Notes: a model not told the origin generated them from the letters alone. Shown: positions 45,577-57,488, numbered from the stretch's first letter. The stretch is 64,000 bases of DNA from Benincasa hispida (GCF_009727055.1 NC_052351.1:55345544-55409543), one strand, 5' to 3'. Made by a program: numbers and translations.

Positions 45577-47903
45577 TGTAACATCCCGCACATTTTTTTT
45601 ATATAATAATGCAATTTCAGTAAGTTATCCTTGGTAATTCAATAATTGCTTAGTTGGAAGGCATTTTTGGAATTTTGGACCTTAAGTGTAATTGCGAGAA
45701 TTTAATTATTGACATTGAAAATTATTTATGTTGGAAATTGATGGCAAGAATAAATTCCATTTTGGAAAGGGAGGGATTTTAAAGAAATAATGTGGATTAA
45801 GAAAAGAATAAAATAAAATCTACTCTTTTATTTTTTTATTTTATTTTATTCAATTCTTTTCTTTTCTTTTCTTTTCTTTTTCTTTTTCTTTCCCTTTCCC
45901 TTCCCCTCTCCTTTCACGTGCAGCAGCCCTAAGCCCTCTTCCCCGATTCGAGCCGTCGCCCAGCCACCACGCTCTATCACTCATCCTCCGCAAGCTAGCT
46001 GCCTCGCCTCTTCAGCCGACCCAGCCCACTCTCGTCACGTCGCCATAAAAGCTCAGCCCTTCGCCATTTTTGCCCAACCGAAACCCACTTAGTCGTCCTT
46101 TCCCTTCAGCAGTGCGCCACCCTGGCCAAGACCCGATCTGCACTTCAGTCGTCGTTTCTGACTTTAGCTTTCGGCTGCCCCTCCACACTCGCCTAGCTGC
46201 CGATCGAAACGCAGCTGCTGCTACAACCGTCGACTCTAGCCCTATCTCTGTTTCACTACTATTGTAGCCAAGGTACCGCCTGCGCCCGCACTGTTTGCAG
46301 CGGTCCGACCAACTTCATCCGTCCTGTTGTGCCGTTTTCTTTCTTTCGGTCACGACTGTCGCCGCCGTTGTCATTTGGGTCTCGTTGGATTCTTGAATAA
46401 ATTGGGTAAGAGTTGAGTTTTGGATTTTTCTTTGAGGGGTTTGATTATCCCATTTGGTTTCGGGTTAAAATTGTTAATCTCTTTATGTTTGGACTATAGA
46501 TTCAAGGATTGGAGATTTTGAGACATTGCTTTGGAGTTTGAGACTATTTCCGATAGAAATTGTTCAGATTTGGTAAGTTTTTGGGTGAGTAGTTTGGTTG
46601 GTTGTCTTTTGGGTTAAGAGTACTTGTGAAAAATTAAGTTATTAATTTTGGATTCAAATTATGTTCAGGTTGGATTTGTGACTAGAGTTGTTGGATTGTA
46701 TTGATTTTGTAGCATGGGGTACGTTCGGACCAATACACTTTAGTCCTAATTCAAGATTCATCTAGGTTAGGAGGAAGATTATTTTGCTCGTCGCTTAGAC
46801 ATAATTTTGGGTAAGTAATCTTACCACTGAAACTACCCACGGGCTAGGTTTTAGTTGTATGCTAGCATGATAAGTGTGTGTTATGGTAAATGTTAGCATG
46901 TTGATTGACAGTATGACCTGAATCAAAGTATGTTCTTGCATAAATTTTGATTTGTTTACATACACACCTAAGTGCTTGATCGTTAGTATGTGATAGTATG
47001 TGTTTTCATATGTCGATGTCTGATCTGCTGGTGTTGAGGCATACTTGCATGTTGTGGATTTATGATATAAGTTATACATGGATGATGTATAATATGTTAT
47101 TAAGAATTATGTATATGTGATGAAGCCATGGTATCAAGGATTTTTATGTAGGATTTAGAACTGTACAATGTTGAATCATAGCACGTTAAGACTGTGTGAA
47201 TATCCTCATTGATTAGTTAGATGCTCACTAGTTTGTGTTTCCTTCGGGATTCACCAGTTTGTGTTTCCTTCGGGATTCACCAATTTTGTGTTTCCTTCGG
47301 GATTCACCAGTTTTGTTTCCTTCGGGATTCACAAGTTTTGTGTTTCCTCTGGGATTCACCAGTTTTGTGTTTCCTTCGGGATTCACCAATTTTGTGAGCA
47401 TACTTAACTACAATAGGATAGGACTCAGTCTCTCATCTATTATATGTATTTATGTGCCATATGCAGGTATCTAGAGAACATAGATGCCTAGCCTGACCCC
47501 AGTGGTGGGGCTACTTACTGAGTATTTCATACTCATTCTTTCTTATGTTGATGTTTCAGGTAAGGGTAGAGATGCACCAGCGATGGCGCAGCGGAATTCG
47601 TGATCGTGTTACTGGGACTAGTTTTTACGCTTCCGCATCATGAGATTTAGAGTTCTTTTCATGTTTATCTTAATGTTTAGTTTTGATGTTTGAAACTTAT
47701 TATTAAAAATTATTTTTCATATGTATTTATTAACCTTTATGATTTATGGGTACCCTATTATTGTTGCATTTAATAAATGTCTTTTGAACTTCTCTTGTTT
47801 TAATTAACATTTATTTCAAATAACTGAGCGTCGTTTTAAATTCTTTGCATGCATTTATTTTAGTAACGACCTAACCTAAGTCCTAGGGGGTTGGGTCGTT
47901 ACA
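45577..47903 (+). mobile_element. solo LTR, chromovirus-like Gypsy (2.33 kb), inserted in Copia integrase
   Basis: Ends TGTAACATCCCGCACA and GGGTTGGGTCGTTACA, with TGTAAC/GTTACA inverted termini. A perfect 5-bp direct repeat GTTTA flanks it (45572-45576 and 47904-47908). The ends resemble Del/Tekay-type LTRs. It has no internal coding region. Inside are a pyrimidine tract (45826-45915), a GC-rich block (45910-46390) with the chance frame 46070-46267, and a minisatellite (47231-47395). Confidence 0.9.
47231..47395. repeat. minisatellite, unit about 27-29 bp, six copies
   Basis: Repeats of TTTCCTTCGGGATTCACCAG with TTTTGTG spacers. It lies within the chromovirus-like solo LTR. Unit lengths vary by a few bases and one unit has TCTGGG for TCGGGG-like text. 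The reading frame across it (47235-47474) is a by-product. Confidence 0.85.
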
Positions 47904-50362
47904 GTTTAACAGAATTATTTATAAAACGTTTGCAATTAATTGCAAGACCATTACTTATGAGAGCTATGCCTCCTTCATCTGTTTGGGGACATGCTATTTT
48001 GCATGTAACGTCACTTATATACATTAGATTAGTAGCTTATCATAAGTAATCACCATTACAATTAGCTTATGGTCATGAGCAAAATATTTTCCATCTAAGA
48101 ATTTTTGGTGTGCAGTATATGTTCCAATTGCTCCACCACAATGCACTAAGATGGGTCCTCAAGAAAGGTTAGAAATATATGTTGGATATGATTCTCCATC
48201 AATTATTAAATATCTTGAACCCCTGAGATTGGTGATGTGTTTACTACGCAATTTACTGATTGCCATTTTAATGAGACAAATATTCCAACATTAGGGGGGG
48301 GGATTAAGAAAATAATTTATTTACAAAATATAGCAAATCAATTACCATATGCATTTATAGATGCAAAGAAAGTAACTAAGTCGCATATACTAGCTACAAA
48401 TGTTCCATAAAAAGTTGATATCCCAACACAACAAGTTGTCACTAATGAGTCAGGAACACGCCAGAAGCGTGGTAAACTAGTGAGTTCCAAAGATAAAAAT
48501 CCTCGAAAATGAAAAATAATTAATAGTGAAAAAGACTTGGTTGAGGATGTAAATACCCATAAAGAAATCCTCGACATGACTAGGAGGAAAGTAAAAAAAC
48601 TTAAAGATAATAATGAGATTTCAATAAACTATATCATGTCAGGAAAAAGATGGAATCTAGTGTAATTATTGACAACATTTTTGCATATAATGTTGCTCTT
48701 GATATTATATCTGAAAATGAGTATCTTGAACCAAAATCTGTTGAAGAATGTTGATATAGAAAATATTGGTTTCAATGGAAAGAAGAAACCGAGGCAGAAT
48801 TAAATTTACTTTCAAAACGTTAGGTTTTTGGACTAGTAGTCCGAACACCAGAAGGTATTAAATCTGTGGTATATAAATGGGTATTTATGAGGAAAATAAA
48901 TGAAAATAATGAGGTCACAAGATATAAAGAAAGTCTAGTTGCACAAGGTTTTTTTTCACAAAGACCTAGTATTGATTTTGAGGAGACGTATTCTCTGGTG
49001 GTGGATGCAATTACATTAAGATATTTAATTGACTTGACTATGTATAAAAGTCTGGATATGCATCTTATGGATGTAGTCACAACATATTTATATGGATCTC
49101 TTGATAATGATATTTATATGAGAATCCCAAAAGAATTTAAGATACCTGAAACATATACATCAAATTCCCGGGAATGGTATTCAATAAAGTTATAAAGATC
49201 ACTATATGGATTGAAACAATCAGGACGGATGTGGTACAATCGCCTGAGTGGATCTTTTCTGAAAGAAGGATATCAAAATAATCCAATATGTTCGTGTGTT
49301 TTTATAAAGAAATCACAATAAGGATTTGCTATTATAACTGTATATGTTGATGACTTGAATATAATTGGAACTCCTGAAGAGCTTTCAAAGGAAATACAAT
49401 ATCTCAAGAAAGAATTTAAGATCAAAGATCTCGGAAAAACACAATTTTGCATTGGTTTGCAAAGTGAGCATTTAGCATATGGAATATTTATTTATTAGTC
49501 AACTTATACAGGAAAAATTTTGAAAATATTTTATATGGACAAAGCACATCCATTAAATATTCCAATGAAAGTCCGTTCATTGGATATAAAGAAAGATATA
49601 TTTCGACCTCGAGAAGATAATGAAGAACTTCTTCATCCTGAAGTACTATATCTTAGTGCAATTGGTGCACTTATGTATCTTGCTAATAATACAAGACCAA
49701 ATATTGCATTTTCAGTAAATTTATTAGCAAGATATAGTTATTTTCCAACAAAAAAACATTGGAATGGAATTAAGCATATACTTCGTTATCTCTGAGGAGT
49801 AATCGATATGAGTTTGTTTTATTCCAATAAATCAAATTTTGATCTAGTTGGTTATGCAGATTCTAGATATTTATCTGATCCACACAAAGCTAGATCTCAA
49901 ACAGGTTATCTACTCACATGAGGAGGAACTGCTATATCATGGTTATTGGTGAGACAGACCATAACGGTCACTTCCTCAAATCATGTTGATGTTGAAATTC
50001 TTGTAATTCATAAGGCTAGTCGAGAATGTGTATGACTACGGTCAATGGCTCAGCACATTTGTGAAACATGTGGCTTGTCTTCAAATAAAAATCTTCCAAC
50101 AATATTATACGAAGACAATATAGCTTGCATAGCCCAAATCAAAGGACGATATATTTTAGGAGATAGAACAAAACATATTTCACCAAAGCTTTTCTATACT
50201 CATGATCATGAAGAAAATGATGACATCACTGTACAACAAATTTGTTCGAAGGATAATCTGGCAGACTTATTTACAAAGGCATTACCAACCGCAACTTTTG
50301 AAAAATCGGTGCACAACATTGGAATCTTGAAGAAAATTGTGACATCATTGTACAACAAGTGA
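47904..50362 (+). pseudogene. Copia pol: end of integrase, reverse transcriptase and RNase H, decayed
   Basis: The integrase end is seen as IKRLQLIARPLLMRAMPPSS, then HLRIFGVQYMFQLLHH in a shifted reading, followed by YVGYDSPSIIKYLEP. The RT is readable from about 48690: VYKWVFMRKINENNEVTRYK, RSLYGLKQSGRMWYNRLSG and the catalytic VYVDDLNIIG, still with both Asp. RNase H follows from GYADSRYLSDPHKARSQTGY to NLADLFTKALPTATFEK and the stop near 50360. More than ten stops or shifts break the frame. There is an extra G run at 48295-48301. Confidence 0.87.
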
Positions 50363-50510
50363 TGATTTCATGAGGGGAGTAAATATATTGTATTATTTTA
50401 GGAGTATATATTTTATGAAATATGTACTCTTTTTCCTTCACTAGAGTTTTTTCCTAGTGGGTTTTTCATATTAAGGTTTTAACTAGGTATATTATATATA
50501 TATGACATCT

Positions 50511-50519
50511 AAGGGGGAG
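50511..50519 (+). promoter_or_regulatory. polypurine tract of the Copia element
   Basis: AAGGGGGAG immediately before the 3' LTR, the expected second-strand primer site. Confidence 0.8.
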
Positions 50520-50911
50520 TATTATGAATATTATAATAATAAATAGATGTCCATTGCTTAGTGTCTCAAAAGCCATATGTCACCTTTCATATTGTCCATG
50601 TGCCTTGTAATTATTCATGCTTGGTGTCCATGTAAGTCCACATCCTATTTACCACTTTGCCTATATAAATAGTGGCATTTGGTGGATCTTAAAATCATAT
50701 ATTGGTGAGAATTCCACTTCAAAATTCCAATAGTTTTCATATTATCTAATTTTATAATTTTATGTTTTTAGTTATTTTATTTATATATTTAATATTATAA
50801 TATAAATATATTATTATATTATATTTTNNNNNNNNNNNNNNNNNNNNNNNATATTATTATATTATATTTTATCTATATTTGTTTCCCATCGTGCTCCTCA
50901 ATTTCACAACA
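50520..50911 (+). repeat. 3' LTR of the large Copia element, with an assembly gap
   Basis: Matches the 5' LTR at 32941-33284 in order and ends ATTTCACAACA. It is about 48 bp longer, mainly because of AT-rich sequence and the N run at 50828-50850. Confidence 0.85.
50828..50850. other. assembly gap (23 N)
   Basis: A run of 23 N inside the 3' LTR. The 20 bases before it and the 20 after it are identical (ATATTATTATATTATATTTT), which suggests the two contig ends overlap rather than being separated. Confidence 0.95.
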
Positions 50912-52230
50912 ATAGTGATATAAAGCTAGTTTTAGATATTAAAATTCTCATACCATACACTATCACTAAAACTAAAATTAAACATAATTTAATAATAATT
51001 AACATGTAATAACCCATTAAGACAGAAAATTGAAATCTTTATATTCTTACTTTTTTAACAAAACTAAAATAATAATATTAAAAAAATTGACTTAATTTTT
51101 TAAAAAATAGAAAATAATGTAAGAAAATTATAGGTAGAAGAATAGATAATAAGCTTAATTTTTTAAAACATAAAACTAAAAAAAAAATACATGTCAAAGG
51201 CTAATCCATAATATATATTAAAAACACATAATCTTCAATGAATATTTAATAAAGATAGTTTTGTCCTTGGCCGAATTTCTAAACTGAAATTTATCTATAT
51301 TCCTATTTATTTGCCTTTAATTCCACGTTGGGGTGATTATACTTTTATAAAAAATTAATATTTTTAATCCCTAAATTTTGAAAAATATGCGCACAACATA
51401 TTTTAACAATTTATCTTTAAATGACAAACAATTTATTTTAACAATTTTTCTTTAAGAAGAGTTTAACTTTTACAATTATGTAAGTTTAATATTTAATTTT
51501 CACGACTAATTAAGTTTACCATTGAAACAACTATTATAATCTTATTTGACTTCTCACGAAAGAAGACAACTGATAATTTGACATATTTTTCATTTATGAC
51601 ATACTTTTTATCACAGTTTTGATCTTATTATATCTAAAATGATAAAATATGTACTTCATTAAGAATTTTCAATTAAAACACTAAACGACTATTTTACACA
51701 AAAAAACATGTAATTCTAATTTTAACTTTTATATTTTTTGTGTAGATGAACTTGTTTTTTTTTTTTTTCCCATTATTTACTCAAATGAATTTCCTTCTTA
51801 TTTTTTTAAAAATGAGTTTCTTTGGTAGTTTAAAACTTTTTATAAACCCCACACAAAATTTTTTCTTTCTATTTGATTTAAAAAGTCAATAATAAATTTT
51901 TAATATCAATCATAAATCTCAAAGCAACACAGAAAATAAAATTATAAGAATACTATATTTCATTAATTTAAGAAAATGAAAAAAAGAGTTCATAAATATT
52001 CCTTTATTAGTAACGATAAATTTAATTTATCGAAATAAATAGAGAAAAATTTAAATATAGAATGAAAAATGGATGGGAATGGATATAATAATTGAATCAC
52101 CATTAAGATTTTGAAAAAAAAAAAATCATAAGATTAAATCTCTCTTTCTTATTTTTTCTGTTTTTTTTTTCATGCATTATTATGATTCGATTTACTCCAA
52201 CATGGGGAGAGCAAATTTGAGGAGCAACCA
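50912..52230. other. AT-rich intergenic DNA
   Basis: Sequence flanking the Copia element. No coding region or repeat termini were recognised. It would include the 3' UTR of the small peptide gene proposed at 52746-52231. Confidence 0.35.
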
Positions 52231-52746
52231 TCACAAACATATGTGGGTTGCACCACAAAAATCAACTCCTATAAAAAGGAAAAAAAATTGTAAAAATGGT
52301 GACTACCTTGTTTGTAGAAGAGATGATTAATTTACTAGAAATGTGTGTTTTTATAAAGAAGTAATTTTCCAAAAAATTCAAAATGAAGGGATATAAGGAA
52401 AAAATAGGAATCGTTACCTAAATTTAGAAATTACATTTTTTTTCTGTCACATAAATTAATTTTAAACGACTATGGCAATCGGATTGTTGCCCAGGTGTGT
52501 TGAACTAGACAATGAAGATAAGAAAAAAAATATGTGGGGGACCTACCTAACCAAATTAACGATTTTCTATTACTTACCGTCTTTTTATTAAACATCCTCC
52601 CTTGTTCTCCTTCTTTAGAAGAAAAAAAGAGGGGGAAGAAACTCACCTTGATCTGTAGAAGACTTTACTATGAGTGCCTTGGGTGTTGGTGACAATAGAA
52701 ACCCACTGACTAATACAACAGAGATGCAAATGAGAATTGAGACCAT
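52231..52746 (-). CDS. putative small secreted peptide (45 aa, 2 exons)
   Basis: Exon 1, 52746-52647, encodes MVSILICISVVLVSGFLLSP then TPKALIVKSSTDQ and ends at a clean donor (G then GTGAGT). A 378-bp intron ends at a strong pyrimidine-rich acceptor (TTTTTTTTCCTTTTTATAG). Exon 2, 52268-52231, adds GVDFCGATHICL and a TGA. Residues 1 to about 25 form a hydrophobic signal peptide, so the mature product would be about 20 residues with two cysteines six positions apart. I do not recognise the family. Weak points are the small size, an out-of-frame ATG 28 bp upstream, and no expression evidence. A longer exon 2 in another frame (PTYVCDGCSSNLLSPCW) would need a different donor. Confidence 0.4.
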
Positions 52747-53100
52747 TTTGAAATGAAGAATGAAAACTCCATTCTAAAATTCTTTCGATAATATTATGAA
52801 AATAAAGAGATGGGGCCAAAGAAAATTAAGAAAGTTTGTATTTGTTATTTGAAGTTGTTTGGTAGTTATAATGTGAAGGAATGTGTCAGTGTGAAGTGAT
52901 ACAATTTTGTGAAGGGATGTGTCTATATTAAGTAATCCGTTAAGAGAAGTCAAAAGGTATCATGGTGTTTGTTCAAGTGTGGTGCCAAAATAAAAAAATA
53001 TTGAATTAGAGCAAAATATATTTTTTTTAAAAAAAAGATTTAAGGGAAAAAAGGAAATGAGAAAATTCTTCCCTTATGGTATATATAGGTATATAGGTAT
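52747..53100. other. 5' flank of the putative peptide gene
   Basis: AT-rich, no coding region. If the peptide gene is real its promoter lies here; no convincing TATA box was seen. Confidence 0.3.
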
Positions 53101-53233
53101 ATAATTTTTAAATTTCATTGACTAAAATACCTTTTCTTAAACTTAAAAAATTCAAATAGACATCAAATAAATATTAGAGTTCAAAAGTATATTATATCCT
53201 TAAATGTAAACAACTTCGTTTAGTGGGTCAATC
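53101..53233. repeat. direct repeat, left copy
   Basis: Contains AAATTTCATTGACTAAAATA, CCTTTTCTTAAACTTAAAAA and AAAAGTATATTATATCCTTAAATGTAAA, then AGTGGGTCAATCA. The same order recurs at 53603-53740. Confidence 0.7.
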
Positions 53234-53455
53234 ATAGTTGGTCACTAGAGATGGCTATCAAGGATAGACACCAAAATTGACCGTCAGAGGTGGTTTTTGC
53301 TAGAATTGACTACCAAAGTGGTCGTTGGAGGTCATTGTCAGAGTCGTCATCGAAGATGATCATCAAAGTTGGTTGACAAAGGTGATAGTCGAAGTTGGTC
53401 GTCGATGGGTGGAGTCATTGGAACCATTAGAATGAGAGAAAGTTGGTTATAATGA
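53225..53455. repeat. GT/GA-rich degenerate short-period repeat
   Basis: About a dozen variations on GTTGGTCGTCGAAGGTGATC-like words (GAGATGGCTATCAAGG, GAGGTGGTTTTTGCTAG, GTCGTCATCGAAGATG, ATCATCAAAGTTGG) with a period near 15-20 bp. Its composition contrasts strongly with the AT-rich flanks. Confidence 0.6.
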
Positions 53456-53602
53456 CCAACAATTTGTAAATGGTTTTACTGTAGCAAAACAAGGGTTAAA
53501 ATAACCCTTACTCTTTATTATTTTAAAAGATTTTTTTAAAGAAAAATTATGAGTAAAATAAAGGAAGAATATGAGATAGTTCCCCAAAAATTAATATAGT
53601 AT

Positions 53603-53740
53603 AAATAATACGTTTATGAAATTTCATAGACTAAAATACATTTTCTTAAACCTAAAAAATTACATAGATATCAAACAAACGAGATCAAAAGTATATTATA
53701 TCCTTAAATGTAAATAATATTTGATTAGTGGGCCAATCAA
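53603..53740. repeat. direct repeat, right copy
   Basis: Diverged copy of 53101-53233: AAATTTCATAGACTAAAATA, CATTTTCTTAAACCTAAAAA, AAAAGTATATTATATCCTTA, then AGTGGGCCAATCA. The copies are about 500 bp apart, and the left flanks (poly-A, GGAAGAAT/GAGAAAATTC) also look alike, so the duplication may be a tandem of about 500 bp. Confidence 0.7.
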
Positions 53741-54798
53741 ATAAAATACCTTCTCTTATATTAAAGTGTCGAGGGAAGTTATATAAAGCCTTAAAAATGG
53801 ATCTTCCATGGACATATCTAGTAGTTTATTGCAATACTATTTACTACTTGATATTAACATTGCAATTTTTGTCTAGGTTTGAGGTTTGAACAAAATTATA
53901 AGTTTTAGAGCAAAAATTGATACAATTTGACAAGATCATATGGAAAATTTGTTTTTTTCCCTTTATTTTATTTCATTTACTTTCATTAAAAAAAAAAATC
54001 TATGTTGTTGATATTAAAAGTCATACCAACGGTAAATTTGTATTTTATTTAAGGAGAGTAACCCGATATCCTGCAAAAAAAAATGAGTAAAGCTAATATT
54101 GGTGTGATGTTGAGCCAAATTCAATCTGACGCTCAAGTTAGAATTGGGTTTAAATAAAAAATTAGTATAAGTTTGAGAGCATACCCCTCTTGGATTGTGC
54201 CTCTAGGATTATATAGGTCGTCCATTTAAACCTTTCAGCTTCCAAGCCATTACCAATCTTTAATTTTCCTGTTTCCCACTTGATTCATCATTATCTGAGC
54301 CGTTACACATTTTAGCCCTTGATGTGCTCGACTCTTTGATAGAACTATGATATGTTATTTTTAATGTAAACACATGGTTTATGCATACTTAGGTCATAGT
54401 GAGGATTTCTTTTACAACACCTAATATGGCCTTTGCATGGTAATTTTACTAAGAAATGTTTAATATACATACATATATATACACACACATTTCAGCATAC
54501 TATGCATGTACAAAAAAGGCCATGTAATCTCGTCACTTTGATAGGTGGGGTCGACAACCTTTATATATATATATATGCACGGCTGGGCTAACCTCCTTTA
54601 AGGTCAACCACTACTGGCTGCCTGGCTGCTCTATGATAAGGGAGGGGCGATTTTGTGAGTTCAGTCTTCCAGCTCGACTCGCTCTCTTAACTCGACTTAC
54701 ATTCTTAGCTCAAATAGGTCAAGCTAATTGAAACATTTTCTCGGCTTAACTATCTTTGCCCAAATCTTGGTTTTAATTAAATTAACTAGGTTTAATTG
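53741..54798. other. intergenic DNA, no gene seen
   Basis: AT-rich, then a mixed-composition stretch (54480-54770) with a short TA microsatellite near 54562 and CTCGACT words (AGCTCGACTCGCTCTCTTAA, CTCGACTTACATTC). Possibly the remains of another LTR. Not identified. Confidence 0.35.
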
Positions 54799-56054
54799 TG
54801 TAGGATCGGTATGGTAACCCGGGTGTATAGGGTTTATTAAAACTAATTAAAACTTTTTACTAATGTGGGCAAAATTAAACAAATTAACAAACTTTTGTTA
54901 ATTAGTAAATTAAACAAAAATTTTATGCAAATACATTCAATTAAAAAAGATCAATAAATTGACATAAACAAATTCAAGAAAAAAAAACTATAGAAATTAA
55001 TTCTATGCAATGAAATATGTTAATAAATTAATTGCAAAATTAAATAGGAGAGGGATAGAGAAATTGACACAAAAAAAATTTAGAGTGGTTCGACACAACC
55101 AACCTACATCCACTTCCCAAACTTCTCTTGGGTATGTCTCTACGAACTTGATTTTTTCCATGGCTTAGAGTCGAATTGCTACAATATTCTTTTTTTGGAA
55201 GCAAGAACGAACCGATCCTTTTCATGATTGAGGATCAAACCGTTACAACCACTCTTTTTAAGATCAAGAACAACCCTTACAATGAATTTGGAAATGAAGA
55301 ACAATATGACAAGAATTTGAAGAGTAGATTTACAAGCTTTTGCTCACAACAAATCAATCCTCACACTACATAAGATATTTATCTTAAGAATTAGATGAAA
55401 AGAAGAAAATTAAAACCTAGAGAGAGAATAACAATGGTGGCTTTGCGTTATGGAGGATTGAAAAATAATAAAATTTATTGAAATTTGGAGAAGATGAGTT
55501 TAAATAGAGAGTAAATTTTTTTGGAAAAGAAAAATCAATGGTGGAGATTTTAGAATAAATTAACCATAGAAACACACACAAAAAAAATTATAATATTAAA
55601 TTCTTTTTCTTTTGAAATTCATTTTCTTTTTAGAAACCCAACAAAAAGCAAAAACATACCATGAACCGTTAGACATAAACATAAAATAATATTAAATTCA
55701 TTTTCCTTTTAAAACCAATCAAAAAATAAAAAGTTCACCATGTATCACTTCTCCATTACTCTAAGTGACACTTTTCCATTTGTCCACATTGATGAGAAAG
55801 CTTATGTTACGTCATCAACTTGGGATTTTTCTTATAAGCTTGTTTCGGCCCTATCATCTTCGTTTGAGTTCCGATTTGGGTGATTTAAATTGCGTTAGAA
55901 TTGTTGTCCCGAGCTCTACGCAACAGACACTTCAAAATACTCAAATTGTTAATAAATAAATGCACGTTTGTTATCATCAAAATATTAATTAATTAATTAA
56001 TTAACTAATGAATTAAAATTAATTAATTTGAGGTTAAGGACCAAAAAGCCAACA
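54799..56054 (-). repeat. 3' LTR of a SIRE-like Copia derivative (1.26 kb)
   Basis: Read on the - strand it begins TGTTGGCTTTTTGGTCC immediately after a purine tract (AAAAAAAAGGAGAGAT) and ends ATACCGATCCTACA. It contains the phrase GTGGATGTAGGTTGG typical of such LTRs. The frames inside (55040-55225, 55176-55373, 55765-55959) are not genes. The left boundary is set by the TGTAGG start on the + strand and is less certain. Confidence 0.65.
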
Positions 56055-57480
56055 ATCTCTCCTTTTTTTTATGATGATAAACAAGTCAAGAAAAATAAAA
56101 TCCAAATAGGTGTATGATATAAAATATAAACAAGAATCACACTCAACACACATAATTTCAATTAATTTGAAAGTAATGAATATTTCAATAACAACATGTT
56201 TTCATAATTACCTCTCCCCCTTTTGGAATCAATCAAAAAAGGATAATTAAGAGAAATATCATAAAGATATGAAAGTTCTTTAAAAAAAAATGAACACATA
56301 ATTTTGCATTTCTTCTCCTATTAACATACCTTCTAAAAATAAGTAATAACATTCTAAATTCAGGAGGCATATCAGGCAAATTCTATTTATGACCAATTTC
56401 ACAAATTTCTCTCCTTTTGATATCAATTGAACACTCCCCCTTATTAAGGGACAAAAAGACTTAGCACATAATTCAATTTGAGGGTAGAAATATCAAATAA
56501 ATTTTCAAAACAAACCTATATTCCAAAGACAATTACTCCCCCTAAAAGGATAAACAATAAGAATAAGAGAGTTACACAACGATAAAGTAATATGAGAATC
56601 AATTTCATTCATATATAAAAATATATAACTCCCCTTAAAAACAAGCAATCTTCTTCTAATAGAAAAAATGTTATAAAAACCAAGGAGATGAAATCAATCA
56701 TGTAAAATTCAAACAATTGAGATACCAAAATATCAAATATTATAAGATAAACACCAATTGTTGTAAAACAAATGATACCAAATAATAGCAAAGTCATATT
56801 AGCAAACCAATATAAGCATTGAAGCAATACAAATGAATTTGTACTAATTTTGAACAATATGCTACTAAGGATTCTAGAATGTAGCAATTTTATGAATGAT
56901 CAATTCTTTTTAACATCTATGGAAAAGAATTTAACATCTCTTAAAAAAAATGATGATCAATTTTTTTTAACATAGGACAAATATCAACTCAAACTGATTT
57001 TCATTCAACAATATAAATCATAGAGTATACATAATTTCATGCTCAAAAGACGTTTTATAAAAACTCTAATCAATTTCATCCAAAGGATAATTAACATATT
57101 TCAAACTCTAGATTCTTTTAGCTAAAAAATTTTCAAGAAAAACACTACGATAGAGCAAAAATCTAATTGACCAAAAAACCAAATAATAAACAATATAGAC
57201 AATGCCACATAGATAAATATACAATCATTTTTCATGGTATTAAATCTAACAATCCTTGTAATTCAAGAAATCAAATTCAAACTTTCCTAAATCATTCAAG
57301 AGATATACTTTTCATAAAGATACCAAAAGCATAATTATCTCAAGAGATGAAAAAAAAAAAAAATGTTACCAAATATGCAATTTTTTGTTGGATTCAAACA
57401 AGCCATAAGAGTTGCTCCAATTTGAAATAAAATCTTATTTAAAGTCCAAGCAAACAATTGATTCTTGAATCATACCTACA
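56055..57480 (-). other. non-coding 3' region of the SIRE-like element with repeated purine tracts
   Basis: On the + strand several C/T-rich tracts recur: CTCTCCTTTTTTTT (56056), CTCTCCCCCTTTTGG (56212), TCTCTCCTTTTGATATC (56407), ACTCCCCCTTATTAAGG (56431), ACTCCCCCTAAAAGG (56534) and ACTCCCCTTAAAAAC (56627). On the element's own strand these are repeated polypurine-like tracts, a known habit of SIRE-type elements. The 92-codon frame at 56609-56887 shows no domain. Confidence 0.6.
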
Positions 57481-57488
57481 AGGAAAGC

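Larger units (their letters stand above)
32941..50911 (+). mobile_element. Copia (Ty1) LTR retrotransposon, Ale-like, 18 kb including nested insertions
   Basis: Order: 5' LTR 32941-33284, primer-binding site 33285-33299, gag 33344-34374, insertion block 34375-44890, integrase start 44930-45576, solo LTR 45577-47903, rest of pol 47904-50362, polypurine tract 50511-50519, 3' LTR 50520-50911. ATAG occurs just outside both ends (32937-32940 and 50912-50915), probably the remains of a 5-bp target duplication. The protease region between gag and integrase was not seen and is presumably lost at the insertion block. Removing the insertions leaves an element of roughly 5 kb, normal for the lineage. 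It is inactive: many stops and a mutated catalytic residue. Confidence 0.85.

Noticed and set aside
46070..46267. 65-codon frame in a GC-rich block
   Set aside because: It lies in the chromovirus-like solo LTR between perfect target duplications; not a host gene.
47231..47395. CRISPR-like array
   Set aside because: The units abut with no distinct spacers, and the context is a plant retrotransposon LTR.
47235..47474. Phe/Ser-rich 79-codon frame
   Set aside because: It is a translation of the minisatellite, with no independent coding evidence.
52647..52746. First exon at 52.7 kb as a distant alternative start of the carbonic anhydrase gene
   Set aside because: The splice phase would fit, and it encodes a signal peptide. 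However, the 28182-28290 exon already supplies an in-frame signal peptide with its own TATA box 3 kb from exon 2, and using 52.7 kb would need a 27-kb intron containing the whole Copia nest.
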